A stretch of 64,000 nucleotides of DNA from Chitinophaga nivalis (GCF_025989125.1 NZ_JAPDNR010000001.1:372001-436000); one strand, 5' to 3'. Shown: positions 1 through 9,119, counted from the stretch's first letter. Made by a program: numbers and translations. Notes: generated by a model from the letters alone, not told the origin.

Positions 1-1158
1 GATGGCATGGTGATCAAAGTAAATGATTATGCCCTGCAGGATAAATTAGGGATGACGACCCATCACCCCCGCTGGGCAATTGCCTATAAATTCAAAGCCC
101 GGCAGGCCACCAGTAAACTGCGTCATGTGGAATTCCAGGTAGGCCGCACAGGCTCCGTTACTCCGGTAGCTAAAATAGATCCGGTACATATCGGTGGGGT
201 AACCGTATCCTCCATCTCTCTTTTTAATGAAGATGTAATCCGGGAGAAAGACCTGAAACTCGGTGATACCGTACTGGTAGAAAGAGCCGGCGATGTAATT
301 CCCTACATTGTAAAGTCGGTGGATGACCTCCGCAACGGTACCGAACAACCGATTGTATTTCCTACCCATTGCCCGGTTTGCAGCGACCAGCTTGTAAAGC
401 CGGAAGGAGAAAGCGTTTGGCGCTGCACCAATATCAACTGTGAAGCGCAGGTGGTAGAAAGAATGATTCACTTTGTCAGCAAGGACGCCATGGACATAAA
501 AAGCTTTGGCGAAAGCAATGTGCGTAAATTCTTTTCCTTGGGATTACTGAAAGATATTCCTGGTATCTATGAACTGGACTTCGATAAAATCGGTCAGCTG
601 GAAGGCTTTGGCAAGAAGTCTCTCACCAATCTGCAAACCGCTATAGAACAATCGAAAACACAGCCGCTGCACCGGCTGATTTTTGGACTGGGCATCAGAT
701 ACGTGGGGGAAACAACTGCCAAAACGCTGGCCAATGCAGTCTCTCACATCATGGATCTGCAAACCTGGACGGAAGAACAAATCCTCACCCTGGAAGACAT
801 CGGCCCCAAAGTAGCCGGGTCTATCCGGTTATTTTTTGCTAACCATGATAATATTGAGATGCTGAACAGACTCGCAGCACTGGGTATTAACATGGCCAAC
901 ACGCAAAGCAGCCTGCCGGTATCCGGTAATCTCACCGGCCAGACCTTCCTCTTTACCGGCACCCTCACTAAACTGAAACGCAGTGACGCAGAGGAAATGG
1001 TAGAGCAGCAAGGTGGTAAAATAGTGAGCGGCGTAAGCAGTAAACTCAACTTCCTTGTAGTAGGAGAAGAAGCCGGCAGCAAGCTGGAGAAGGCTAAAAA
1101 AATCAATACCATCAAGATACTTTCGGAAGATGATTTCCTGGCAATGATTCAACCATAG
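1..1158 (+). CDS. ligA: NAD-dependent DNA ligase, C-terminal part (5' truncated by window edge)
   Basis: This is the C-terminal 385 residues of bacterial DNA ligase, which seals nicks during replication and repair using NAD+. The reading frame is open from base 1 and begins inside nucleotidyltransferase motif IV (DGMVIKV). It continues through the OB fold (GRTGSVTPVAKI), the four-cysteine zinc finger (CPVC ... CTNINC), helix-hairpin-helix repeats around GLGIRYVG and LEDIGPKVA, and a terminal BRCT domain (TFLFTGTL ... KLNFLVVG). The ATG at base 7 is internal, not a start. The N-terminal adenylation part, including the catalytic lysine, lies outside the window. Confidence 0.97.
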   Translation, partial: DGMVIKVNDYALQDKLGMTTHHPRWAIAYKFKARQATSKLRHVEFQVGRTGSVTPVAKIDPVHIGGVTVSSISLFNEDVIREKDLKLGDTVLVERAGDVIPYIVKSVDDLRNGTEQPIVFPTHCPVCSDQLVKPEGESVWRCTNINCEAQVVERMIHFVSKDAMDIKSFGESNVRKFFSLGLLKDIPGIYELDFDKIGQLEGFGKKSLTNLQTAIEQSKTQPLHRLIFGLGIRYVGETTAKTLANAVSHIMDLQTWTEEQILTLEDIGPKVAGSIRLFFANHDNIEMLNRLAALGINMANTQSSLPVSGNLTGQTFLFTGTLTKLKRSDAEEMVEQQGGKIVSGVSSKLNFLVVGEEAGSKLEKAKKINTIKILSEDDFLAMIQP

Positions 1159-1272
1159 TTATCATTACCTGTCATCCGCCAGGTATAACACTTTTGTCCG
1201 TACACCTTACTACGTACTGCCAGCAGCGTTATACCTGGTATTCCATTCACCTATTTCGCAGCAACTTATTAT

Positions 1273-1713
1273 ATGATGGACGATACTTATTTTATGCGGC
1301 AGGCGCTGCAGGAGGCACGGAAGGCATTTGACGACGGAGAAGTACCCATCGGTGCAGTCGTAGTCATGAACAACCGTGTCATTGGCCGGGGCTATAACCA
1401 TGTAGAGAAACTGAATGACTGTACCGCACATGCGGAAATGATTGCCTTAACAGCAGCATTCAATACTTTGGGCAGTAAATATTTAATGGAAGCAACGTTG
1501 TATGTAACCGTAGAGCCTTGCCTGATGTGTGCCGGCGCCCTTTACTGGAGTAAGATCGGAAAGATTGTATATGCTGCGGCGGATGACAAGAACAGTTATC
1601 GCCGTGCTACCGGCGACCGCTCCCCGTTTCATCCTAAAACAAAACTGGAAGCGGGGCCCTGCAGCGAAGAAAGTTTACAGCTGATGAAAACTTTCTTTGA
1701 ACAAAGAAGATAG
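1273..1713 (+). CDS. tadA: tRNA-specific adenosine deaminase
   Basis: This 146-residue protein deaminates adenosine-34 of tRNA-Arg(ACG) to inosine in the cytoplasm. The zinc deaminase signature is complete: HAE at residues 53-55 supplies the histidine ligand and proton-shuttling glutamate, and PCLMC at 82-86 supplies two cysteine ligands. Length is usual for TadA. It follows ligA by 114 bp on the same strand. Its stop codon is only 3 bp from the stop of the convergent SPFH gene, so there is no room for a separate terminator. A guanine or cytosine deaminase of the same fold is possible but the overall pattern fits TadA. Confidence 0.93.
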   Translation: MMDDTYFMRQALQEARKAFDDGEVPIGAVVVMNNRVIGRGYNHVEKLNDCTAHAEMIALTAAFNTLGSKYLMEATLYVTVEPCLMCAGALYWSKIGKIVYAAADDKNSYRRATGDRSPFHPKTKLEAGPCSEESLQLMKTFFEQRR

Positions 1714-1716
1714 GTA

Positions 1717-2649
1717 CTATTGTTTTTTACCAGGTTCCATCAACTTATTCAGTCCCATCATCTGGTGCATGGTATGTTCCATTCCTTCTGATGAGCCATC
1801 CAGGAAGATGACGTTACCTTTTGAATTTTCTGCAAAGTGTTTAATGGCTTCTGTCCACATGGAGAACAGGATCACGGAAGTATCCAGGTTGGCCTGTTGC
1901 ATTTCTTTGGCAGCCATGGTCATACCCTTGGCCACTTCTTCGCGGAAGAGGGCCACACCCATACCACGTAATTGCGCGGCCTGACGTTCTGCCTCTGCTG
2001 CAATTTTGATGGCATTACCATCTGCTTCCGCGGCTTTGGTTTTGGTGATCAATAATGCCTGGCCTTCGTTTTCAGCAGCCGCTTTCAGGTTATTGGAAGC
2101 CACCACCTGGGCCATTGATCTCATGATCACTTCATCAAAAGTGATATCATTCATCTGCAGATCCAGCAAATGAAAACCCCACTCTTCCAGGGTTTTATCA
2201 ATCTGTTCTTTTACGTGTTCGGTAATATCCTTACGCAGGCCCAGTACTTCTGCCTGTCTTTTAGTAGCTACAAATCCGCGGATAGAACCTTCAATGGTGC
2301 GCACCAGCGCCTGCATGAAGCTTCTTTCATCCATAAATTTAAAGGCTACATTTTTCAGCGTTTCTTCGTCCTGGTTCCATACGGCATACAGGAGCATCGC
2401 TTTAAAGTACACATTGGCCTGGTCAATGGTAATAGCCTGGAATTCCAGTTCTACTGACCGGTTTTGCACGGATACTCTTTTAAACACCTTTTCAATAACA
2501 GGTATTTTAAAATTCAGTCCCGGAAAGAGGATACGGTTATACTTACCAAAGATGGTAGTAACCGCCACATTCCCTTGCTGTACCGTCACAAATGCTGATA
2601 ATACTACTAAAACCAGTAGTACTGCCAAAATAATCAGGAATACATTCAT
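1717..2649 (-). CDS. SPFH/Band 7 domain membrane protein
   Basis: The protein is 310 residues. A single N-terminal membrane segment (about residues 3-23) is followed by an SPFH domain with the typical opening VQQGNVAVTTIFGKY ... LFPGLNFKIP. A long alanine- and glutamate-rich coiled coil follows (AAENEGQALLITKTKAAEADG). The family forms oligomeric scaffolds on membranes and includes stomatins, prohibitins, flotillins and plant HIR proteins. This one resembles the stomatin/HIR type. No NfeD-like partner or protease lies next to it, so its role is unknown. A conserved ATG is used. Confidence 0.85.
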   Translation of the reverse strand: MNVFLIILAVLLVLVVLSAFVTVQQGNVAVTTIFGKYNRILFPGLNFKIPVIEKVFKRVSVQNRSVELEFQAITIDQANVYFKAMLLYAVWNQDEETLKNVAFKFMDERSFMQALVRTIEGSIRGFVATKRQAEVLGLRKDITEHVKEQIDKTLEEWGFHLLDLQMNDITFDEVIMRSMAQVVASNNLKAAAENEGQALLITKTKAAEADGNAIKIAAEAERQAAQLRGMGVALFREEVAKGMTMAAKEMQQANLDTSVILFSMWTEAIKHFAENSKGNVIFLDGSSEGMEHTMHQMMGLNKLMEPGKKQ

Positions 2650-2843
2650 AGTTCGTTTTTTAGGTCAGGGGTAGTCTGATAACGGGGTAAATATACCAAA
2701 ATAATGGGCACACTGCGGAGAACAGGTGCAAGCGGGGAAATACATGCGGGGCCGGTTATTTTGAGGGAAAAAATTTGAAGTCAAACAATGGATGAGAAAA
2801 CTGAGCTTAAAAACACAACGAATGAATAATAAAAAAAGCTTAG

Positions 2844-3053
2844 CTATATCCTTTGTTTTCTTCTGAAATATATGAATACATCATCTAGTTCTATTTGCTT
2901 TAACTGATACGCCAACCTGGTTCTCAGGTCTTCTGTTTCTTCTTTGATTTTTTTGTACTGATCTTTCAGATTCTCGTACCTGGCTACAATCTCTTCGGCT
3001 GTAGCAGATTCGTGTAATTCCAAAATATTAAATGCTCTTTCCTCAGTTATCAT
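2844..3053 (-). CDS. Small hypothetical protein with J-domain-like N-terminus
   Basis: I do not recognise this 69-residue protein. Its start is taken at the ATG at 3053; a TTG at 3077 would add eight residues. The first 35 residues (AFNILELHESATAEEIVARY, then NLKDQYKK) look like helices I and II of a DnaJ J-domain, where a tyrosine-leucine start and 'ATAEEI' turn are common. The HPD motif needed to stimulate DnaK is absent. The rest is charged and predicted helical (EETEDLRTRLAYQLKQIE), and the C-terminus is basic. It is monocistronic, between an SPFH gene and a PAS-LuxR gene. Confidence 0.6.
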   Translation of the reverse strand: MITEERAFNILELHESATAEEIVARYENLKDQYKKIKEETEDLRTRLAYQLKQIELDDVFIYFRRKQRI

Positions 3054-3347
3054 AGTGATAGGGGGTATTTCAGCCAATAATCATGTCAAATGGTTTAAAA
3101 AACATGCTTCATACTAATTCACTAAATTAGTGGAGTTTCAAAAACAAGCAAATACCCAACCTTGGGTATTTTTGGGATAATTTAGCAAATTTTAGCAACC
3201 CCAACAAGGCGTATGAGCATCCCTAATACTATGATAATTAAATAATTATATTTTATAATAAGAGCTATTATACGATCGGCCCAAAAATCAACAAATCGAA
3301 AAACTGATCCAAAAATAATAAAAACCAATAGTATTTTCACATACTAT

Positions 3348-4052
3348 TTATTCAAAACCAATTTTTCTGGCTATCGCCACCAGCTCGGTGGTATTACGCA
3401 CTTTTAGCTTCAGGCGGATGTTTTTCCGGTGCGTTTCTACTGTATAACGGCTAAGGTTCAACGAATTTGCGATTTCCTTATTATTCAGTCCCTGTACTGC
3501 CAACCCCAATACATCTTTTTCACGGGCAGTCAGTTTATTGAACAAGGTTTCATTTTGCCGGCGTAGTATTTCGCTCAGGGCAGCAGATAACTGCAGATTG
3601 GTATCAATCGCATTGGTGAGATCCAGAAAGGCACATATTATTTCTACGACCCTTCCATTCTTATCATGTGTAAAAGGCACTTCCAATCCGATCAACCAGC
3701 GGTATTCTGTTTCTCCCCGTTTGCGTATCCGGGCCAATCCGCCAAACTGGCTTTTATTATTGATAAAGGATTGCTGGGCCACTGCTGCCAGCTTAAAATC
3801 ATCCGGATGCATAATATCGCGGAAAAAATCTATTCCCATACCCTTCATCTCCTCCGGAGAAAAGCCTACCGTTTCCGCCAGGCAATCATTACACCAGGTC
3901 ACGGTTTTAGTGTTATTATCATAACTATAAACCATGGCTGGTACATGATGTAAAATACTCTCCAGCCAGTTGACACGATTTTTTAATTGTTCATTCTCCT
4001 TCTGTAAGGTGCTGAGGGAAATATTTTGCCCTAAATCCGAGCCTGTCTGCAT
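3348..4052 (-). CDS. PAS domain-containing LuxR-family transcriptional regulator
   Basis: The protein is 234 residues. A short N-terminal coiled coil (residues about 9-30, heptad leucines) leads into a PAS domain (about 35-150) with the usual core AMVYSYDNNTKTVTWCND and a PAC-like strand (GRVVEIICAFLDLT). The C-terminal 60 residues are a LuxR/GerE helix-turn-helix (LTAREKDVLGLAVQGLNNKE ... ETHRKNI). It has no receiver domain and no histidine kinase nearby, so it is probably a one-component sensor regulator. The PAS ligand is unknown. It is divergent from sodA across 299 bp, which makes sodA a plausible but untested target. Confidence 0.85.
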   Translation of the reverse strand: MQTGSDLGQNISLSTLQKENEQLKNRVNWLESILHHVPAMVYSYDNNTKTVTWCNDCLAETVGFSPEEMKGMGIDFFRDIMHPDDFKLAAVAQQSFINNKSQFGGLARIRKRGETEYRWLIGLEVPFTHDKNGRVVEIICAFLDLTNAIDTNLQLSAALSEILRRQNETLFNKLTAREKDVLGLAVQGLNNKEIANSLNLSRYTVETHRKNIRLKLKVRNTTELVAIARKIGFE

Positions 4053-4173
4053 ACTTTAAGTTTTAAACAAACAATAGGTAAACAACAACCAAGCACACTC
4101 AAATATGCCTAATGTTACGTCCTGTTAAACTGAGTATATGTAAATATAAAATAAAATCCCATATGACCAAGCC

Positions 4174-4195
4174 CCTGACTATTCCGGGAATCAGG
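4174..4195. repeat. Imperfect inverted repeat between the LuxR-type gene and sodA
   Basis: The arms CCTG/CAGG enclose a perfect ATTCC-G-GGAAT core, with a three-base bulge (ACT) on the left side. It lies in the 299-bp divergent region, about 100 bp upstream of the sodA -33 element. It could be an operator, or a hairpin in the leader of the minus-strand gene. The remaining intergenic DNA is AT-rich without other obvious structure. Confidence 0.3.
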
Positions 4196-4272
4196 AGATT
4201 TTCTGATTTGCAGTTTTTGCAATCTTGGCACGCGCTTTTCGTAAAAAAGAGACCATCCTGTCAATTTCTAAA

Positions 4273-4303
4273 TTGATATTTAAAGGATTAGGCAGTAAAT
4301 TTG
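4273..4303 (+). promoter_or_regulatory. Promoter of sodA (Bacteroidota type)
   Basis: TTG at 4273-4275 is followed after 20 bp by TAAATTTG at 4296-4303. This fits the -33/-7 pattern TTG-N19/20-TAnnTTTG used by the primary sigma factor of Bacteroidota. The box ends 48 bp before the sodA ATG, leaving room for a short leader. Confidence 0.7.
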
Positions 4304-4351
4304 GCGACTATCAATAGAATCATATTTTAAAACCCATAAAAAATCTGAGTT

Positions 4352-4954
4352 ATGGCATTTACACTTCCGAGCTTACCCTACGCCACTGACGCGTTAGAGC
4401 CACATTTTGATAAATTGACTATGGAAATTCACCATGGTAAGCACCACCAGGCTTATGTTGATAATCTGAATAAAGCGGTGGCCGGTACAGAAAACGAAAA
4501 CAAATCACTGGAAGAATTAGTAGCTAAGGCTGGTACTATCAGCCCGGCTGTTAGAAATAATGGCGGTGGTCACTGGAATCACAGTTTCTTCTGGACCAGC
4601 CTGGCCCCTAATGCAGGTGGCGAACCTACCGGTAAACTGGCAGATGCCATCAAAAGTGCTTTTGGTTCTTTTGAAGCTTTCCAGGAAAAATTCAACAATG
4701 CAGGCGCTACCCGTTTTGGTTCAGGCTGGGCATGGCTGCTGGTAAAGGATGGTAAACTGGAAGTTTCCTCTACTCCTAACCAGGACAACCCACTGATGGA
4801 CGTTGCTGAAGTAAAAGGCACTCCTATCCTGGGTGTAGACGTATGGGAACATGCTTACTACCTGAAATACCAGAACCGTCGTCCGGAATACCTGAAAGCA
4901 TTCTGGAATGTAGTAGACTGGAAAACAGTTGGTGAACGTTTCGAAAAAGCATAG
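4352..4954 (+). CDS. sodA: Superoxide dismutase (Mn/Fe family, Mn-type signature)
   Basis: This 200-residue cytoplasmic enzyme dismutates superoxide to oxygen and hydrogen peroxide. Metal ligands are visible: His in MEIHHGKHH (residue 27), His in GGHWNHSFFW, and Asp and His in DVWEHAYY. The glycine-rich GGGHW motif together with the later glutamine in TPNQDNPLM is the arrangement usual for Mn enzymes; Fe enzymes carry an active-site glutamine in the earlier motif instead. A cambialistic enzyme is possible. It has its own promoter and a strong terminator, so it is monocistronic. Confidence 0.95.
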   Translation: MAFTLPSLPYATDALEPHFDKLTMEIHHGKHHQAYVDNLNKAVAGTENENKSLEELVAKAGTISPAVRNNGGGHWNHSFFWTSLAPNAGGEPTGKLADAIKSAFGSFEAFQEKFNNAGATRFGSGWAWLLVKDGKLEVSSTPNQDNPLMDVAEVKGTPILGVDVWEHAYYLKYQNRRPEYLKAFWNVVDWKTVGERFEKA

Positions 4955-4984
4955 GTCTGTTTCCAACCGAAAACTTTATAACTT

Positions 4985-5018
4985 AAAACGGCCCGCTCCA
5001 GCAGGAGCGGGCCGTTTT
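4985..5018. terminator. Bidirectional rho-independent terminator after sodA
   Basis: An 11-bp GC-rich perfect stem (4989-4999 with 5004-5014) encloses the loop AGCA. It is preceded by four A and followed by four T, so it can terminate both sodA and the convergent DUF1080 gene. Confidence 0.9.
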
Positions 5019-5030
5019 ATATCAGCTTAC

Positions 5031-5819
5031 TTACAATTCTTTGATTTTTACATTTTTGAACCAGATTTCACTGCCGTGATCCTGTAAAGCAATATGCCCT
5101 TTCCGGGTCATACCATATCCTTTGGCATCCTTCCATTTACCTGTAGCTTTGTTCTTTTTCCAGTCGGCGCTGCCCAGGTCATACTCCGCTGTTTTTTTGC
5201 CATTCAACCAGTGCTCTACATGTCCTTTATTGACAATGATCTTCGTGGTATTCCATTCTCCTATCGGGTTGGCGGCTGCTACCAGCGGCGGATTCATCGC
5301 ATAGTTAGCACCGGTTTTCTGCCAGTCTTCCAGCTTCTCCGGGAAATTATTATCATCAATGATCTGGTATTCCGGACCACTTAAATAAGGGGCATCAAAT
5401 TCTTCGGTGACCATATACAGGATACCACTGTTACCTTTGGCTGCCAGCTTCCAGTCGGCTTCCAGCTCAAAGTTTTCATATTCCTTATCTGTAATCAGGT
5501 CGCCACGTTTATCGCTCTTGTCTGACGTACTGCCCAGGCAATGCAATAAACCGCCTTCCACTACCCAGGGTTCTGTTGATTTATTTTTATAACCGCGCCA
5601 ACCATCTTTACTAGTACCATTAAACAGCAACTGCCAGCCGGCAGCTTTATCTGCATCACTCAATACAGCCGCTGCAGCCGTATCAGCAGTCACTGCCTGC
5701 TGGATGGCAGTATCCGCTGTTACTGCTGTGGAATCTTTACTTGCAGTTGAGGCACCATTTCCACAGGACATTACCGTGATGGCCACAACTGACAGTGCGG
5801 GCATGAATAGTTTTTTCAT
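5031..5819 (-). CDS. DUF1080 (3-keto-disaccharide hydrolase) lipoprotein
   Basis: The protein is 262 residues. Its signal peptide ends in a lipobox (VMSC, Cys at 19), so it is probably anchored in the outer membrane or periplasm. An Ala/Thr-rich linker (about 22-57) precedes a DUF1080 lectin-like fold with the hallmark start GWQLLFNGTSKDGW and later LEADWKLAAKGNSGILY, PEYQIIDD and IALQDHGSEIWFKNVKI. Family members cleave 3-keto-glycosides formed by a Gfo/Idh/MocA oxidase. Here it lies 15 bp downstream of exactly such a gene, so the two are probably co-transcribed and act in sequence. The glycoside substrate cannot be read from the sequence. Confidence 0.85.
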   Translation of the reverse strand: MKKLFMPALSVVAITVMSCGNGASTASKDSTAVTADTAIQQAVTADTAAAAVLSDADKAAGWQLLFNGTSKDGWRGYKNKSTEPWVVEGGLLHCLGSTSDKSDKRGDLITDKEYENFELEADWKLAAKGNSGILYMVTEEFDAPYLSGPEYQIIDDNNFPEKLEDWQKTGANYAMNPPLVAAANPIGEWNTTKIIVNKGHVEHWLNGKKTAEYDLGSADWKKNKATGKWKDAKGYGMTRKGHIALQDHGSEIWFKNVKIKEL

Positions 5820-5834
5820 ATTTGGAACATTTAA

Positions 5835-7223
5835 TTATTTATTAACCAGTTTCAGATTTTTAGGATCCCATTGAATGATCTTATTGCTGAAGTAACTATC
5901 GTTACACAATAATGCCGGTGCGGCTGCACGGAAACCAAATAACGAATCCTCCGCTACTTTTCCGCCGGTACGCATCGCATTAAACAGGTTATAGAAGTGA
6001 TCAAAATGCGCGCCTTTATATCCGTCTTCGGCAATATATTCCGTTTTATCCGGTGCCAGCATCTCCTTACGGTGATAGGTATACGCTTTTCCGGGGTCAG
6101 CAGCAGCATTAGACTGCGTCAGCGGATCATTGGCATCCTCGTGATTTCTGTTGCGATATAACGTCACCTTATCCCATTCTACCGTCATGGAGCCTTCGCT
6201 ACCTACCATGCGCAGGTAGTTGGTACCACCGGTACCATCTACAAAGTTCACCCGCAACGACAGGTTAAACGCAGGATGTATATCTGTTTCCGGATAATCA
6301 AACATCCCCATCATTACATCCGGTACTTCGCGGCCATCTTTCCAATAGCGTAAACCACCGGTCGCCATTACTTTTTCGGGCCCGATAGATCCGGTTACAA
6401 AGTGCAGGCTGGAGAACAGGTGTACGAATAAGTCGCCGGAAACACCGGTACCATAATCCCGGTAATTACGCCAACGGAAGAAACGTAGCGGATCAAAAGC
6501 CCGCTTCGGTGCGTTTTTCAGGTAAGCCTCCCAGTCTACTGTTTTCGCGGAAGCATCCGCAGGAATCGGATACTGCCAGGCGCCGGTAGGCGACATACGC
6601 GCCCAGAAACCTTCTGCATAGTTCAGTTTGCCGATAGCGCCGTCTTTCAGCAGCTGCCGTGCCTTTTCATTACCCAGGGAACTCATACCCTGGCTACCTA
6701 CCTGGTACACCACTTTGCCGTTTTTCTGCTGGGCAGCTACTACCGCCGGACCTTCTGTAATATCATGTACCATTGGCTTTTCGCAGTATACCGATTTGCC
6801 TTTGTTCATAGCAGCTACCGATATATCCTTATGCCAGAAATCAGGTACTGCAATAATCACAGCATCAATATCACTGCGATCCAGAATATCATTATAATTA
6901 CGGGTGGTATAAATATCATTCCCGTATCTCTTTTTAGCATCTGCCAGCCGGCCATCATACAAATCGCAGGCAGCTACCAGCTTTACACCAGGTACCGTAA
7001 TAGCCGTGTTGGCATCAGCAGTACCCATCCCACCAGCGCCAATAAGGGCTATCTGTATGTGATCGTTGGCACTGTATTTTTCGTTCAGGCGTGACAGTGA
7101 TTGAATGTTTCTTTTTCTATCCGCAGCTGTGATGATGCCGGGCAACAGTGATGCACCCACCACTCCTTTGGCAAATTTGCTGATAAAATTTCTGCGTGAG
7201 CTTTCATTGGAATTTACTGGCAT
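5835..7223 (-). CDS. Tat-exported Gfo/Idh/MocA family oxidoreductase
   Basis: The protein is 462 residues. The N-terminus carries a twin-arginine signal (SRRNFISK at about 8-15, then a hydrophobic stretch), implying folded, cofactor-loaded export. A Rossmann fold follows with GAGGMGT near residue 62, and EKP (residues near 155, YCEKPM) is the family's conserved lysine-containing motif. The C-terminal half is the usual GFO_IDH_MocA substrate domain. With the DUF1080 lipoprotein downstream, the likely role is periplasmic oxidation of a sugar hydroxyl to the 3-keto form using bound NAD(P). Substrate and cofactor regeneration are unknown. Confidence 0.88.
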   Translation of the reverse strand: MPVNSNESSRRNFISKFAKGVVGASLLPGIITAADRKRNIQSLSRLNEKYSANDHIQIALIGAGGMGTADANTAITVPGVKLVAACDLYDGRLADAKKRYGNDIYTTRNYNDILDRSDIDAVIIAVPDFWHKDISVAAMNKGKSVYCEKPMVHDITEGPAVVAAQQKNGKVVYQVGSQGMSSLGNEKARQLLKDGAIGKLNYAEGFWARMSPTGAWQYPIPADASAKTVDWEAYLKNAPKRAFDPLRFFRWRNYRDYGTGVSGDLFVHLFSSLHFVTGSIGPEKVMATGGLRYWKDGREVPDVMMGMFDYPETDIHPAFNLSLRVNFVDGTGGTNYLRMVGSEGSMTVEWDKVTLYRNRNHEDANDPLTQSNAAADPGKAYTYHRKEMLAPDKTEYIAEDGYKGAHFDHFYNLFNAMRTGGKVAEDSLFGFRAAAPALLCNDSYFSNKIIQWDPKNLKLVNK

Positions 7224-7340
7224 GATACCCCCATTTAGGTTGAAGAAAATAATAACGTTTAATTACATAATGCGTTTGTTAAAATAAAAACAATAAACCG
7301 GAAATCATAATTTAAGCAAAATGGAGGAACTAATTAAGAA

Positions 7341-7410
7341 AAAAAGACGCATGTGGTAAAAGATACCCCGAGGCAACCGCCCCGTTTATCTTTTATAACA
7401 TGCGTCTTTC
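7341..7410 (-). terminator. Long hairpin between susD-like gene and Gfo/Idh/MocA gene
   Basis: The outer arms at 7341-7354 and 7399-7409 pair over 12 bp, and the inner arms 7357-7365 and 7387-7395 pair perfectly over 9 bp. The structure lies directly after the SusD stop codon on the minus strand and is flanked by A/T runs. It probably terminates, or attenuates, the SusCD transcript before the oxidoreductase genes. Confidence 0.75.
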
Positions 7411-7430
7411 TTATAGCCGGCCGGCGTTTC

Positions 7431-9119
7431 TTAGTAGCCCGGATTATTCGGCAACAGACGGGCATTTTTGTCGATGGCCGACTGCGGCACCGGCAATAAC
7501 ATAAGGCGGCTGGCCCAGGTACGGGTTTCCACACTACCGCCATCTACTGCATAAATGGTTTTATTCATGACAGTGGCAGCAATACCCCACCGGCGAATAT
7601 CCATATACCGGTTTCCTTCCAGTGCCAGTTCTATTCTGCGTTCCTGTCTTACGGCATTACGCAGGCTTTGCTGACTGTTGTATTTACTACGATCCAGCTT
7701 AGCCATACCAGCTCTTTCCCGGATCTGGTCGATGGCGTCATATACGCTGGCATCGATCGTACCCAACTCAATGCTGGCTTCTGCATAGGTGAGCAGGATC
7801 TCTGCATAACGGATAATGATATGGTTCGACCAGTTGCTGTAATTCGGATAGGCAGCAGGATCTACCAGCTTCCGGAAGTTATAGCCTGTTTTGGAGTTAT
7901 TGGAGCCTTTCGCCCACTTAAACCGGTCTTTACCAGTTACTTTATTCCAGGTGCTGCTATCGTACATCACCGTGGCATAAAAACGAGGGTCCAGGTTCCG
8001 GAACTCATCATAGTAAGTAGGCTTTTGGCTCAGGTCTTTTCTGGCAGCATATCTGGCGGCACGGGTAGTGGCATCAATGGTGCCGGTACGCGGTTCCCCT
8101 GTTTTGAAGTCCGCGTAAGCATTTACGAGGTCCTGGGTAGGCGTAACAGAACTCCAGCCGCCCATAAATGCAGGGGGCAGGTAGGTATTTTCTGATTGCA
8201 CATCTTTCTGGAAAGTATGCTGGCGATCGAAAATCACCTCTGCATTTCCTTTATTTGCGGCCCAGAACAGTTGCTCATAACTACGCATACCTAACCGGAA
8301 ACGTTTCTCTTCTGCATCATTGGTAAAATCAACCCATAACTTATAGTTATCTACTGCATCATCTCTATCTTCTGCATTGATTTTAAAAAGCTGATAACCA
8401 GGAATTGCCATCACTGATTTGGCATATTTCAGGGCATTGGCGTAATCGTTTCTGTACAGATGAAAACGTGCTGCCAATGCCAGCGCCGCTCCTTTGGTAA
8501 CCCTTCCTTTTTCGTTAGGATACCCGCCCGGATAGGATTCCGGCAATACAGCCGCCGCCGCATCCAGTTCATCAAAAACGAACTTGACAATCTTCTCTTT
8601 ATTATCCCTTGGTAAATCACCCTGATTCGTAGCGGTAATCAATGGTACATCTCCAAATTTGAGGGTTAAACCCATATAAAAGAAAGCCCGCAATACTTTC
8701 GCTTCTGCTTTCAAACGGTTTCTCAGTCCGGGTTCTATGGCCGTGATCCGATCGATGTTCTCCAGTAATGCATTGGCCCGGCGAATGGGTGTAAAATCCC
8801 AGCCGTCATTTTCCGTCGTAGTAATATTACCCAGTGCAATAGCGGATGCATTGCTTTCCCATGGGTACTGGGCATGGGCATTATCAGATGCTCCATCGTC
8901 ATATATCGCATTCTGTCCGTCCATCAGATGTGCTACATCTGCAGAATATCCCAATCCTCCGTATACGCCGTTCAAGGCATTGGTGGCATCTGCGAGGGTA
9001 TTCCAGAACTGACCTGTTGTTACTTTATCTTCCGGTATCCTGTTGAGGAAATCTTTTGAACAACCACTCCAGGCAAACGTCATCAACAATGCCGCACCTG
9101 CTATAATCTGTTTTTTCAT
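7431..9119 (-). CDS. SusD/RagB family nutrient-binding outer membrane lipoprotein
   Basis: The protein is 562 residues. It has a lipoprotein signal (WSGC, Cys at 20) followed by the family's usual DFLNRIPEDKVTTGQFW start. TPR-like helices carry the N-terminal region (RRANALLENI, RAFFYMGLTLKFGDVPLI), and the conserved C-terminal block RERRIELALEGNRYMDIRRW is present. SusD proteins sit on the cell surface as lids over a SusC transporter and bind the glycan or other ligand. It follows the susC gene by 19 bp. The ligand is unknown because no glycoside hydrolase is encoded in the locus. Confidence 0.95.
   Translation of the reverse strand: MKKQIIAGAALLMTFAWSGCSKDFLNRIPEDKVTTGQFWNTLADATNALNGVYGGLGYSADVAHLMDGQNAIYDDGASDNAHAQYPWESNASAIALGNITTTENDGWDFTPIRRANALLENIDRITAIEPGLRNRLKAEAKVLRAFFYMGLTLKFGDVPLITATNQGDLPRDNKEKIVKFVFDELDAAAAVLPESYPGGYPNEKGRVTKGAALALAARFHLYRNDYANALKYAKSVMAIPGYQLFKINAEDRDDAVDNYKLWVDFTNDAEEKRFRLGMRSYEQLFWAANKGNAEVIFDRQHTFQKDVQSENTYLPPAFMGGWSSVTPTQDLVNAYADFKTGEPRTGTIDATTRAARYAARKDLSQKPTYYDEFRNLDPRFYATVMYDSSTWNKVTGKDRFKWAKGSNNSKTGYNFRKLVDPAAYPNYSNWSNHIIIRYAEILLTYAEASIELGTIDASVYDAIDQIRERAGMAKLDRSKYNSQQSLRNAVRQERRIELALEGNRYMDIRRWGIAATVMNKTIYAVDGGSVETRTWASRLMLLPVPQSAIDKNARLLPNNPGY

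Noticed and set aside
3113..3131. Seven-bp AT-rich inverted repeat upstream of the small J-like gene
   Set aside because: The stem is short, AT-only at the ends and in an AT-rich gap, so chance is a sufficient explanation.
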